Positions 43,898 through 52,195 of a stretch of 64,000 nt of DNA are shown here, one piece after another; position 1 is the stretch's first letter, and each line of letters starts with the position of its first letter. Origin of the DNA: Sphingobium sp. WTD-1. GTDB taxonomy: Bacteria; Pseudomonadota; Alphaproteobacteria; Sphingomonadales; Sphingomonadaceae. The DNA lies in NCBI RefSeq assembly GCF_030128825.1, contig NZ_CP119127.1:4515501-4579500 (forward strand). The letters run 5' to 3'. Made by a program: the position numbers and the translations under genes. The notes beneath the pieces were generated by a model that did not search any database, was not told the DNA's origin, and saw nothing but the letters and a program-made list of their open reading frames with translations.

Positions 43898-44089
43898 ATG
43901 ACACAGCCCGATCCTCTCTGGCTCGCGCAGAGCCCTCTGAACGCCCCTGGGTGGGCACGAGTGGCACTGACGGCGCCGAACGAACGGTTGCGGGAGCAAG
44001 CCGCTGTAGAACTGGCCCAAACAATTATAGTGGCCATGGAACGTCAGCCGCCTCACTTTGATCGCAGGCAGATGACCCTTCCCCTCTGA
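43898..44089 (+). CDS. DUF6771-like small protein
   Basis: A 63-residue protein, MTQPDPLWLAQSPLNAPGWA, then RVALTAPNERLREQAAVELA and a C-terminal RRQMTLPL. The pattern of PGWARVxLTAP, a helix rich in ARL, and a final QxxLPL matches a small sphingomonad family I know as DUF6771. Function unknown. It sits one base upstream of the next frame. Confidence 0.65.
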   Translation: MTQPDPLWLAQSPLNAPGWARVALTAPNERLREQAAVELAQTIIVAMERQPPHFDRRQMTLPL

Positions 44090-44090
44090 C

Positions 44091-44384
44091 GTGGGGGCGA
44101 ACGTCCCCCTGCGGAACCTCGGCGATTATGCCCACCGAAACGTCAATCTTTTCATCATCTGCAGATGCGGCCACTCAGGAGTAATCGATGCTGACAAACT
44201 CAACCGCTGGTTCCTCGCGCATTGCTGGAACACCGCTATGGAAACCGTCGGATCGCACCTGCGCTGCACGCGCTGTCGGGGACATCCTGAACGATTTGCT
44301 CCAACGCCTCGACAACCGGACCGGCCTGACTGGATGAACAGTGAAGCAAGCTGGAAACGGCTGGTTCGGCGCCTGCGCGATTAG
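44091..44384 (+). CDS. Small zinc-ribbon-like hypothetical protein
   Basis: A 97-residue frame starting with GTG at 44091. IICRCGHSGVIDADKL and LRCTRCRGHPERF supply two C-x-C/C-x2-C knuckles, enough for one zinc ribbon. A conserved RPDWMNSEASWKRLVRRLRD tail follows. Similar small proteins are frequent in sphingomonad accessory DNA. The start is uncertain; it follows DUF6771 by one base. Confidence 0.6.
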   Translation: MGANVPLRNLGDYAHRNVNLFIICRCGHSGVIDADKLNRWFLAHCWNTAMETVGSHLRCTRCRGHPERFAPTPRQPDRPDWMNSEASWKRLVRRLRD

Positions 44385-44402
44385 CCGGTTCGGCTAATCA
44401 GG

Positions 44403-45983
44403 TCAGGGCAGCCAAGCATGCAGTTCAGATATGGCAATAGCGAGTTGCCGACCATGATCATGGCCGCCCTTGTGAACGACGCCAACGACGCGGTCATCCA
44501 CATCCAGCAATGGCCCTCCTGACATGCCCGGCGTCAGCATCTGCTGGACCTCGACCATCTTCACCGCACTCTTAGTTGGCAGGGACGTAACTGCGCCAGG
44601 TCGGATGTTCAGTCTGTCGCCGGGTCCATAACCGGGATACCCGATCGCGGTCGTGGCATCGCCTGTCGCGGCTGCCTTGCCGGCGGTTTCGAGCTCATAG
44701 AATTCGTTGTTGGGGATTGCATGGTCGAGAACGGCCAGATCGCGATCTGGGCATCGATGCTTCACGGACGCCGCGAATTTATTCGACGGCTTCGTCGGGT
44801 GATACAACTCAACTATACCGGACGGCGATATGCAATGCTCTGCCGTTACCAGACCGACACCCTTCATGAAAAACGCCGTGCCTTGGTCACCCCCTGTTTC
44901 CCAGTGCTCAATCAGCCACACTGATCGTTCTCGTATTTCTTGGGGACTGGGCAAAATATCGAGCGCGAGCGGCGGGAATGCAGCGTTGAAACGGGATGCG
45001 ACACTCCGAAAGACTGGGTCAGATGCGCCTTTGATGTACCCCAACCACGATACCTTGCCTTGCAGGTGCTGGCCGACGTCAGCTTTACCACCATGCAAGG
45101 ATTTGAATTTTGCCTGGGCGGCGGCCAGTCCCAAAGTTTCAACAGAGTAAAGGGCTGCCCGCAAATTCCTCACAAACCGCCGGTCGACATTGAGAGCCTC
45201 GTTAATCCGGATGCCTGTCACGGTGCGGCGCGAATGCTTGTCAGCATAGTGAGCCTTGTCCGGGTTCAGCACAAACCCGTTACCGCTGAAAATCTGCTTA
45301 AGTTTTTCCGACAACAGATCCGGTGAGAAATGCCCTGAAGCCGGTGGTGTCGTTTCGAACAATCCCATTAGCGGCTGGTAGCTGGAAAAGCTCAGGTCGT
45401 CCGCATAGCGGGTGTAAATGCAACGGGCGTCCTTGGCTAACTCCCGCAGCCTCCGATCCAAGCGGAAGCAAACCATATTGGACAAGATCGGACTGCTCGG
45501 AGCGCCTTGGGGCAACGTCCCATTGAGGCAGCAAATTGTCGCAATAGCTTCCGCGACCTCGCGCTTCATGCCAAGCGAACGCAGCACGCCCGTCACGCGT
45601 CCGTACGAAATGGACGGGAAGAAATCCTTCAAATCCAAGTTGACGATGAACTTGCTGCCCAGATGGGACTGAGCATTGGTCTTCACAGAACGACCGATCA
45701 CGAACCCGTGAACAGGGTTGCGCCTCCGATAGAGAGGCGTCAGCAAATCGGCGATCTTCCTCTGCAACATCTTCAGCCGACGATCCGGCGCATTAATCAC
45801 CCTCGCCTTGCCAGACTTCTTTTTAATGTCGAATTTATGGTACATCCTACCGGCGTACCAACTAATGACATTAAGTTCGGCACGGCCAACGCCAAGATGA
45901 GCAAGAAGACTGGCCTCACTCATCAACTCCGGCGGCAACTTCACGAAACTCACTGGTCCAAAAATATGGCCCATAGGTGGCAC
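44403..45983 (-). CDS. Retron reverse transcriptase fused to trypsin-like serine protease
   Basis: A 526-residue fusion. Residues about 30-320 form a reverse transcriptase with catalytic D117 (NLDLKDFFPSI) and YADD (193-196). Both retron-specific motifs are present: NAxxH as NAQSH (103-107) and VTG (255-257). PQGAPSSPILSN and GYIKG also fit. Residues about 345-526 are a trypsin-like protease: H383 (TAEHCI), D415 (DRDLAVLD) and S488 (PGMSGGPLLD), a complete triad. The GTG at 45983 lies behind AAGGGAG. A retron should make a branched msDNA from an adjacent ncRNA, with the attached enzyme as toxic effector upon phage sensing; I recall RT-protease fusions among described retrons but not the type number. 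No separate effector gene is adjacent. Confidence 0.88.
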   Translation of the reverse strand: MPPMGHIFGPVSFVKLPPELMSEASLLAHLGVGRAELNVISWYAGRMYHKFDIKKKSGKARVINAPDRRLKMLQRKIADLLTPLYRRRNPVHGFVIGRSVKTNAQSHLGSKFIVNLDLKDFFPSISYGRVTGVLRSLGMKREVAEAIATICCLNGTLPQGAPSSPILSNMVCFRLDRRLRELAKDARCIYTRYADDLSFSSYQPLMGLFETTPPASGHFSPDLLSEKLKQIFSGNGFVLNPDKAHYADKHSRRTVTGIRINEALNVDRRFVRNLRAALYSVETLGLAAAQAKFKSLHGGKADVGQHLQGKVSWLGYIKGASDPVFRSVASRFNAAFPPLALDILPSPQEIRERSVWLIEHWETGGDQGTAFFMKGVGLVTAEHCISPSGIVELYHPTKPSNKFAASVKHRCPDRDLAVLDHAIPNNEFYELETAGKAAATGDATTAIGYPGYGPGDRLNIRPGAVTSLPTKSAVKMVEVQQMLTPGMSGGPLLDVDDRVVGVVHKGGHDHGRQLAIAISELHAWLP

Positions 45984-46021
45984 GGGGTCTCCCTTCCAGT
46001 CACGCCAGGAATTACCGAATG

Positions 46022-46160
46022 ATCATGGCGGGCATGATATGTGCAGACATTTACTCTTACGCCGCAGTTACTACAGCGCGTATGCGAGGGGAGAACCCCG
46101 TAAGAGAACTCTAGCAGCTTGATTTCAGGTGCGAAACGACTTTTTAGCATTCGAGTCTGA
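46022..46160 (-). ncRNA. Candidate retron ncRNA (msr-msd) region
   Basis: The minus strand between about 46160 and the RT ribosome site can fold into several hairpins: an outer CTCTTACG / CGTAAGAG pair (46099-46106 with 46054-46061) enclosing a GGGG-TTCT-CCCC hairpin, and an ATCATG/CATGAT hairpin at 46022-46038. Retron ncRNAs lie just upstream of the RT with such structure. The a1/a2 pairing and branching G were not identified with confidence, and a 66-codon frame (45950-46150) with a CSNCG motif overlaps. Confidence 0.35.
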
Positions 46161-46198
46161 AAATCGCAGCTAGTTCCAGATTAGAGGCCAAAGGCTCC

Positions 46199-46253
46199 GC
46201 CCATCACTTAATGCAATGATGGGCAAAACAGGCGCGGCCATATGGCCGCGCCT
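46199..46253 (-). terminator. Double hairpin terminator at end of metal operon
   Basis: AGGCGCGGCC-ATAT-GGCCGCGCCT (46230-46253) is a perfect palindrome; on the minus strand it is followed by TGTTTTGCC. A second hairpin GCCCATCA/TGATGGGC spans 46199-46224. They lie directly after the DUF6488 gene stop and would end the minus-strand metal transcript and isolate it from the retron. Confidence 0.75.
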
Positions 46254-46261
46254 ATCATTTC

Positions 46262-46585
46262 TTACTTCAGCTTGTGGTTAGCGGAGACGAAGGTGCCGTC
46301 CGGCTTCAACGCGACGTACAGCAGCTTGCGAGCTTCCGGTTCAGCTTCGTTGCGGAAGATCACCACATCCTGACGGGCGCCCTGAACGGTCCGCGACTTC
46401 GTTTCCACGAACTTCGCCTTTGACCAGCTCGCCGGCAATGTGCCCTTGGTGATGAGCTTGATGACATTGTCCTTCGCCACCTGCTGAACAGGACGATCCT
46501 GCTCTTCTTCATCATGATTGCCATGCGCCATCACCGGGGACACGGGAGCGAGAACAACGGCAGCTGCGATAATGAATTTACGCAT
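46262..46585 (-). CDS. DUF6488-like periplasmic protein of the metal cluster
   Basis: A 107-residue exported protein. The signal peptide MRKFIIAAAVVLAPVSPVMA is followed by HGNHDEEEQDRP, a short His/Asp/Glu metal-binding-like stretch, and a small domain (VIKLITKGTLPASWSKAKFV, LLYVALKPDGTFVSANHK). It resembles DUF6488, small periplasmic proteins that accompany RND heavy-metal systems. It is the last gene of the minus-strand series and is followed by a strong terminator. Confidence 0.65.
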   Translation of the reverse strand: MRKFIIAAAVVLAPVSPVMAHGNHDEEEQDRPVQQVAKDNVIKLITKGTLPASWSKAKFVETKSRTVQGARQDVVIFRNEAEPEARKLLYVALKPDGTFVSANHKLK

Positions 46586-46615
46586 CAGATTTTCCTTCTC
46601 TCATTATGAGTTGGG

Positions 46616-47206
46616 TCAGGGCTTGGCTGCGAAGGCGGAAAAGCCACCGGTCGCAGATGCAGTGATGGTGACAGGCTCGCTGGTCTTGTTCTTCCAGTAC
46701 CAGCCATGCGTACCGTCGAAGGGGGCTGTGAAAGATCCGCTTTCACCGGCCGACGTGCCCTTCTCGTAGCTGGTGTATTCACCTTCAGGCGCGTTGAATT
46801 CCTCGCCATGCAATTCGTAGCGGATCTTCGCGCCATCGGTTTTCCAAGCGTAGCGCATCGCGCTGCCGGCGGTCATTACTGCCTTGATCTCGCGCCCTTC
46901 GTTGGGCTTGAGCGTAATGACGACCTGGACCGGTTCACCCGGGGCAGCCACGGCCGGCTTGGACGCCGTTGGCGTAGCCGGTGCGGACGACGCCACTGGC
47001 GCAGCATCATGTTCAGCCTGCTTCATCTCGCCCATCGGGGTGAGGCCGAGGGCGCCACCGACGCCGGTCGGATCGACGCCATATTCCGCTGGCAGCACGG
47101 CCGTCACCAGGATGGCCGCAGCGGCACCGAAAGCGATGAGTGTAGCCCGATTCAGTTGGCTAAGGGTGGGCAGTTCGCCCGGCATGGGCGAGTGGGGACG
47201 GGTCAT
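46616..47206 (-). CDS. Transmembrane anchor protein of Czc-type cluster
   Basis: A 196-residue protein with a cytoplasmic N-tail (MTRPHSPMPGELPTLSQLNR), one membrane segment (ATLIAFGAAAAILVTAVLPA) and a periplasmic domain with Ala/Pro-rich linker and a beta-sandwich-like end (GTHGWYWKNKTSEPVTITAS). Proteins annotated as transmembrane anchor proteins next to heavy-metal RND pumps share this plan. ATG 47206 overlaps the upstream HupE stop (ATGA). Function unknown; association with metal export inferred from its neighbours. Confidence 0.65.
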   Translation of the reverse strand: MTRPHSPMPGELPTLSQLNRATLIAFGAAAAILVTAVLPAEYGVDPTGVGGALGLTPMGEMKQAEHDAAPVASSAPATPTASKPAVAAPGEPVQVVITLKPNEGREIKAVMTAGSAMRYAWKTDGAKIRYELHGEEFNAPEGEYTSYEKGTSAGESGSFTAPFDGTHGWYWKNKTSEPVTITASATGGFSAFAAKP

Positions 47207-47916
47207 GAAGGATCTCCCAGGAACAAGCCGGCGAGCTGATAGCCGGTGAGAACGAAGCCGGCGGTCATCAGCACGACGTTCGCGGTGAAGGCATGTTTGG
47301 CGAAGCTGCGCGTGCGCCGCCAATATCCCATGATGATGAGGATGGCCGACAGAGCCAGGATTTGGCCCATCTCGACGCCGACGTTGAAAGCGATGAGATT
47401 GGTGATCAGACCATCAGACGATAGCGCGAAATCCTGCAGCTTCGTCGCCAGACCGAAGCCGTGGAAGAAGCCGAAGATCAGCACGGCCGCCTTTGTATTC
47501 GGCTGGAACCCAAACCAGCGCTGAAACGCCCCGAGATTGTCGAGCGCCTTGTAGACGACCGACAAGCCGATGATCGCATCGACGAGATAGGCGCTGACAT
47601 TGGTGCCCAGCAGTACCCCTGCAATCAGGGTCGTGCTGTGGCCGATGGCGAACAGCGTGACGTAGGACGCGACCTCGCGCATCCGGTAGAGGAAGAAGAT
47701 GACGCCGAACAGGAACAGCAAATGGTCATATCCGGTGACCATGTGCTTGGCGCCGAGATAGAGAAATGCCCCTATCTGAGGGCCGGTCGTTTCTTCGATA
47801 TAGCCTTTGTCGCCTTCCGCAACGCCATGGGCCAAGGCCACATCGACGACGAAAAACGCCAAGGCTGTAAAGACCGCAGCATAACATGCCCACGGTCGAG
47901 CCAGTCTGAGTTTCAT
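47203..47916 (-). CDS. HupE/UreJ family membrane protein
   Basis: A 237-residue protein with a signal-like first segment and about six further membrane helices. FLYLGAKHMVTGYDHLLFLF carries the H-x4-5-D-H pattern of HupE/UreJ proteins, which act as nickel/cobalt permeases or accessories; FGFFHGFGLA is a second conserved histidine motif. Cotranslated with the anchor protein via an ATGA overlap. In a czc-type cluster it may take part in metal (Ni/Co/Zn) movement, but the direction is unknown. ATG 47916 chosen at the start of the signal segment. Confidence 0.8.
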   Translation of the reverse strand: MKLRLARPWACYAAVFTALAFFVVDVALAHGVAEGDKGYIEETTGPQIGAFLYLGAKHMVTGYDHLLFLFGVIFFLYRMREVASYVTLFAIGHSTTLIAGVLLGTNVSAYLVDAIIGLSVVYKALDNLGAFQRWFGFQPNTKAAVLIFGFFHGFGLATKLQDFALSSDGLITNLIAFNVGVEMGQILALSAILIIMGYWRRTRSFAKHAFTANVVLMTAGFVLTGYQLAGLFLGDPS

Positions 47917-47998
47917 ATAGATATCCGTATGGTCGCCAGCGCCTCGACGCCGGCAGATCAGCACCAAGTGCGAGACCAACGCCTCGCACTGCCATGCT

Positions 47999-48328
47999 TC
48001 AGGATATCGATGGCGGCTCGAGTAGCGGAGCCATGGTGAACGGCGCCATAAAAGGCTGGCGATGCGCGCCGCTATGGATAGCCTTTCCAGTTGGTACAGG
48101 TTTCAGCCCATGGTCATCTGGCACGCGATCGCCAACTAGATGAACATGACCGCCTCCTGTAGCGCTCCCAGGCTCCTCGTGGCTTTCTGAAAAATGTTGA
48201 TGCTCTGTAGTAGCCTCAACGGACGGTCGGTCACTCCGGTGAAAATGCTGTGACACGGTCAGCAACGAGCCGTGCGAGATCATCATAGCGATCACGAGCA
48301 GGACAGAGAGGAATGGATAAGTTCGCAT
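47999..48328 (-). CDS. Small His-rich exported protein (C-terminal PLLEPPS)
   Basis: A 109-residue protein. The signal-like start MRTYPFLSVLLVIAMMISHG is followed by a His-rich part (QHFHRSD, EHQHFSESHE, GGGHVHLVG) and a C-terminus MAPLLEPPSIS. This tail is close to that of the 56889 gene (PPLLEPPSA) and of the 54667 gene (SLLRPPEA). Such small periplasmic His-rich proteins sit by czc genes (CzcI-like); they may buffer or sense metal. It heads the HupE-anchor-DUF6488 gene series with an 82-bp gap. Confidence 0.6.
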   Translation of the reverse strand: MRTYPFLSVLLVIAMMISHGSLLTVSQHFHRSDRPSVEATTEHQHFSESHEEPGSATGGGHVHLVGDRVPDDHGLKPVPTGKAIHSGAHRQPFMAPFTMAPLLEPPSIS

Positions 48329-48398
48329 TCGTCACTCCTTCCTTCTCTCATTCATCCAAACCGCCGTTAAACGGACGCCAAACCGCACACACGATAGA

Positions 48399-48875
48399 TT
48401 ATCGCGAATGATTCTCAACAAAATTACGAGCGTCAGATGACGTGTTCTCGTCACGAACCAAGTCGTCGGCTGGTTCTACAGGGCTAAGGCCCAAGGGCTT
48501 GCCCGAGGTGCAGGTGCGCTCCGGCTGGTTTATTTCGCTGATGCGCAGGACGCGATTCGTGATCGTGGCAGTGATGCCTTCCCCGACATAGGTCAGCCCC
48601 TGAGCCGGAGCAGTCAGGCGGATCGGCTGCGGTTGCGCGGGTCCACTCAGGATCATCACCAGCCCCTCATCGCGGTACGCCGCGTGGAGAAGGGAGCCAT
48701 CATTGCACTGAAATTCATGATGCGCTTCGCGATCACTGAGCAGCGCCTGGTCGTCGGGACTGAGTTGGCCATTGCCATCGCCAGATGAACATGACCCGGC
48801 CGCCAGCGCCGCCATCATCACGATAGCCAGCTGGCCTGACCGGACAGAAAATCGAGAACGTTCGTCAAGGAACAT
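48399..48875 (-). CDS. Lipoprotein with MliC-like domain
   Basis: A 158-residue protein starting MFLDERSRFSVRSGQLAIVM with a lipobox-like LAAGSC (Cys near residue 29), so outer-membrane or periplasmic lipoprotein. The domain FQCNDGSLLHAAYRDEGLVM followed by QPIRLTAPAQGLTYVG and a late RTC resembles the MliC/lysozyme-inhibitor fold (C-x-D-G, Y, final Cys disulfide). It lies 84 bp downstream of czcA; a link to metal stress is only positional. Confidence 0.65.
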   Translation of the reverse strand: MFLDERSRFSVRSGQLAIVMMAALAAGSCSSGDGNGQLSPDDQALLSDREAHHEFQCNDGSLLHAAYRDEGLVMILSGPAQPQPIRLTAPAQGLTYVGEGITATITNRVLRISEINQPERTCTSGKPLGLSPVEPADDLVRDENTSSDARNFVENHSR

Positions 48876-48958
48876 GGCACTTTCCAATCCTCGAGGGTTT
48901 GGCGTTGAGCAAATCATAGATGAAGCAGGCGGCAGCTCTGCCGCCGCCTGCCTTTCGA

Positions 48959-51900
48959 TTACGCAGTTGCCGGTTCGGAATTACCCGACGACTCTTGCGC
49001 CTGTTTCTTCTTGAGGCGCCCCATGAATGCCGTGATCGCCGGCAACACGAGCAACGTCAGCGCCGTCGAGGTGATAAGACCACCGATGACCACCGTGGCA
49101 AGCGGTCGCTGCACTTCAGCCCCTGTCCCCGTAGCGAGGGCCATAGGCACGAAGCCGAGACTTGCCACGAGCGCAGTCATCAGCACCGGCCGCACGCGCT
49201 CCATCGCGCCGCCGATGATGGCCTGATCCTCTTCCGCCCCATCCTCTCGATATTTACGGATGGCACTCATCATGACGAGGCCATTCAGAACCGCGACACC
49301 GGAGAGAGCAATGAAGCCCACCGCAGCCGTGATGGAGAACGGAATCCCGCGCAAAAGCAGGGCGAAAACACCGCCCGCTAGAGCCATGGGCACCGCACTA
49401 AACACGATCGCTGCTGGGATAGCGCCGCCCAATGCCATGTAGAGAAGTGCGAAGATCGCGGCGAAGCAGATCGGCACCACGATCAGCAGGCGAAGGCGAG
49501 CCGACTGAAGGCTTTCGAACGTGCCGCCCCAATCAATGTACATGCCAGCAGGAAGCTGGAGTTTGTTCACCTTCTGCTGCGCCTCTGTAACGAAGCTACC
49601 CAGATCCCGGCCACGCACGTTGATCTGCACGATCACCATACGCTTGCCATTCTCGCGGCTGATCTGGTTCAACCCCGATGTGAAGCTGAACCGTGCCACC
49701 TCACGGAGCGGGATAGACCTTGCCACCTGACCTTCAGGAGTAGGCAACATCACAGGGATGGCCCCCAGCGTTTCCAGATCGTCGCGCTGCGCATCAGGCA
49801 GACGGACCACAACCGAGAAGCGACGGTCACCTTCGAACAGCAGCCCGGCTTCCCGGCCCCCAAGAGCAGCCGCAACGGTATTCGCAACCTCTTCAACCGA
49901 AAGGCCGTAACGCGCGACCGCCAGTCGGTCGATCTTCACGTCAAACGTCGGCGCGCCGGACGTCTGCTCGGCACTGACATCGCCGGCACCGGGGATCTTC
50001 CGAACCACCGCAGCAATGCGCTGCGCCTGCTGGCTCATCTGATCGAGGTCATCGCCATAGAGCTTGATGGCCACGTCAGCCCGAACGCCCGCGATAAGCT
50101 CGTTGAAGCGCATCTGGATCGGCTGCTGGATTTCCGTCCGGTTGCCAATCAGGGGCTTCATCCTCGCTTCGATGCGCTTGAGGATATCGTCCTTGCTCTT
50201 CACATCCGACGGCCACTCACTTTCGGGCTTGGGGATGACATAGGTGTCCGAGGCGTTTGGCGGCATCGGGTCGGTACCCAGATCCGCGTTGCCGTTCTTC
50301 GAGAAGACGAGCGCCACTTCCGGCAAGGTCTTGAGGGTATTCTCGATCCGCAGTTGCATCTCGGTCGACTGGTCGATCGAGGCCGACGGCACGCGGAAAT
50401 TGGTGACCGTGATGTCCTTCTCGTCAAGCTGGGGCATGAACTCCTCGCCCAGCAGGCCGAAGCACAGGACGGCTGCCAAGAACATGCCACCGCCGGCCGC
50501 AATGAATGGCAAGGGACGCGCCACGGCTTTCTTCAGGAGCGGCTCGTACTTTTCCTTGAACCAACGGATCGGCTTCACTTCCGTCTCGCTCACCTTCCCC
50601 TTGATCACGATGGCGATCATCGCAGGAATAAATGTAATCGAGAGGATGAAGGCCGATGCCAGAGCAATCATGAGCGTGACCGCCATCGGCGAGAAGGTCT
50701 TGCCCTCGACACCCTGGAAGGTCAGTAACGGCACAAACACGAGGAAGATGATGAGTTGCCCGTAGACGGTCGGTCGAACCATCTCGACCGCAGCCTCCGT
50801 CGTCTCGCCCAGCCGCTCCGGCAGGGTCAGCAGACGCCCTTCATGTTCCTGCCGTTCGGCAAGCCGTCGCAGCGCATTTTCCACGATGATCACGGCGCCG
50901 TCGACGATCAGACCGAAGTCGAGCGCGCCAAGGCTCATGAGGTTGCCGGATTCCCCGATGGCGTTCATGCCGCTGGCCGTCATCAACATGGTCACCGGAA
51001 TGACCGCCGCCGTGATCAGCGCCGCGCGGATGTTGCCCAGCAACAGGAAAAGCACCACGATGACGAGCAGCGCGCCTTCGGTCAGGTTCTTCTCGACCGT
51101 GGAAATGGTCGCATTCACCAGCTTTGAGCGGTTATAGACGGGTTCTGCAAAGACGTCTGGCGGCAACCCCTTGTTGATCTGCGTGAGCTTCTCTGCCGCG
51201 CTCATCGCCACGATGCGGCTATTGTCGCCCACCAGCATCAGGACGGTCGAGATCACAGCTTCGGATCCCATGCGGCTGCCGGAGCCGGTGCGGACCGCGC
51301 CACCGATGACCACTTCACCGACATCACGCACGCGCACCGGCACGCCAGCGCGGGTCGCAACGACCGCCTCCTCGATTTCCTCAATCGACTTCAGGCGCGC
51401 ATCGGCGCGAACCAGGAAACTCTCCCCGGCCCGCTTGATGTAATTGGACCCTGCCGACAGGTTCGCCCGCTGCAGAGCATCAGCCAGTTCCGTCACCGAC
51501 AGGCCATAAGTGGCCAGCGCGTTGAGATTGGGCTGCACCAGATACTGCTTCACGAAGCCGCCGTTGGAATCGACGCCGGCCACGCCTTTGACATTGCGCA
51601 TTTGCGGACGGATGATCCAGTCCTGCACGGTGCGCAGATAGGCCGCCTTCGCCAGTTCGGTGGTCAGTCGCTCGCCTTCAGGCGTAAGGTAGCTGCCGTC
51701 CGACTGCCAGCCGGGCTGGCCATTTACAGTCTTGACGTTCTTGCCATCTGGATGACGGAACGCCACCGAATAGAAGAATATCTCGCCAAGCCCTGTACTG
51801 AGCGGTGCCAGATTGGGCTGCACCCCGGAAGGCAGGCTGTCCTTGGCTTGCGCAAGGCGTTCGGTCACCTGCTGGCGGGCGAAGAAGATATCTGTGCTGT

Positions 51901-52195
51901 CGGTGAAAATCGCCGTCACCTGGCTGAACCCGTTACGCGTCAGCGACCGGGTCATGGTGAGACCTGGAATGCCGGCAAGGGCCGTCTCGACCGGATAAGT
52001 CACCTGCTTTTCCATGTCGACCGGGCCGAGCGTGGGATTGAAGGTGTTGACCTGCACCTGTCGGTTGGTGATGTCCGGGACGGCGTCGATCGGCAGCTTG
52101 GTGATCTGCCAGCCGCCAAATCCGACAATGGCGAGTGTCAGGAACAACACCGCCCATCTCATCCTGACGGATAGACTGAGGATGCGCGCAATCAT
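48959..52195 (-). CDS. czcA: Heavy-metal RND efflux pump (CzcA family)
   Basis: A 1078-residue HME-RND pump with 12 membrane helices and two large periplasmic loops. It starts MIARILSLSVRMRWAVLFLT. The proton/metal relay is in helix 4 (DFGLIVDGAVIIVEN: D-x5-D plus E), as in CzcA for Zn/Co/Cd. Conserved ILLPAITAF-type end (LLVLPAITAFMGRL). It exports divalent cations from periplasm or cytoplasm through CzcB and CzcC. Its start overlaps the czcB stop by 4 bp, and the order czcC-czcB-czcA is operonic. Cation specificity (Zn/Cd/Co versus Ni) is not fixed by what I can read. Confidence 0.92.
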   Translation of the reverse strand: MIARILSLSVRMRWAVLFLTLAIVGFGGWQITKLPIDAVPDITNRQVQVNTFNPTLGPVDMEKQVTYPVETALAGIPGLTMTRSLTRNGFSQVTAIFTDSTDIFFARQQVTERLAQAKDSLPSGVQPNLAPLSTGLGEIFFYSVAFRHPDGKNVKTVNGQPGWQSDGSYLTPEGERLTTELAKAAYLRTVQDWIIRPQMRNVKGVAGVDSNGGFVKQYLVQPNLNALATYGLSVTELADALQRANLSAGSNYIKRAGESFLVRADARLKSIEEIEEAVVATRAGVPVRVRDVGEVVIGGAVRTGSGSRMGSEAVISTVLMLVGDNSRIVAMSAAEKLTQINKGLPPDVFAEPVYNRSKLVNATISTVEKNLTEGALLVIVVLFLLLGNIRAALITAAVIPVTMLMTASGMNAIGESGNLMSLGALDFGLIVDGAVIIVENALRRLAERQEHEGRLLTLPERLGETTEAAVEMVRPTVYGQLIIFLVFVPLLTFQGVEGKTFSPMAVTLMIALASAFILSITFIPAMIAIVIKGKVSETEVKPIRWFKEKYEPLLKKAVARPLPFIAAGGGMFLAAVLCFGLLGEEFMPQLDEKDITVTNFRVPSASIDQSTEMQLRIENTLKTLPEVALVFSKNGNADLGTDPMPPNASDTYVIPKPESEWPSDVKSKDDILKRIEARMKPLIGNRTEIQQPIQMRFNELIAGVRADVAIKLYGDDLDQMSQQAQRIAAVVRKIPGAGDVSAEQTSGAPTFDVKIDRLAVARYGLSVEEVANTVAAALGGREAGLLFEGDRRFSVVVRLPDAQRDDLETLGAIPVMLPTPEGQVARSIPLREVARFSFTSGLNQISRENGKRMVIVQINVRGRDLGSFVTEAQQKVNKLQLPAGMYIDWGGTFESLQSARLRLLIVVPICFAAIFALLYMALGGAIPAAIVFSAVPMALAGGVFALLLRGIPFSITAAVGFIALSGVAVLNGLVMMSAIRKYREDGAEEDQAIIGGAMERVRPVLMTALVASLGFVPMALATGTGAEVQRPLATVVIGGLITSTALTLLVLPAITAFMGRLKKKQAQESSGNSEPATA

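Noticed and set aside
43543..44061. 172-codon plus frame overlapping the 43458 and DUF6771 genes
   Set aside because: Ser/Arg/Pro-rich shadow frame; the smaller genes have ribosome sites and family resemblance.
45950..46150. 66-codon frame with CSNCG upstream of the retron RT
   Set aside because: It overlaps the RT start and ribosome site and covers the likely ncRNA; kept only as a competing explanation.
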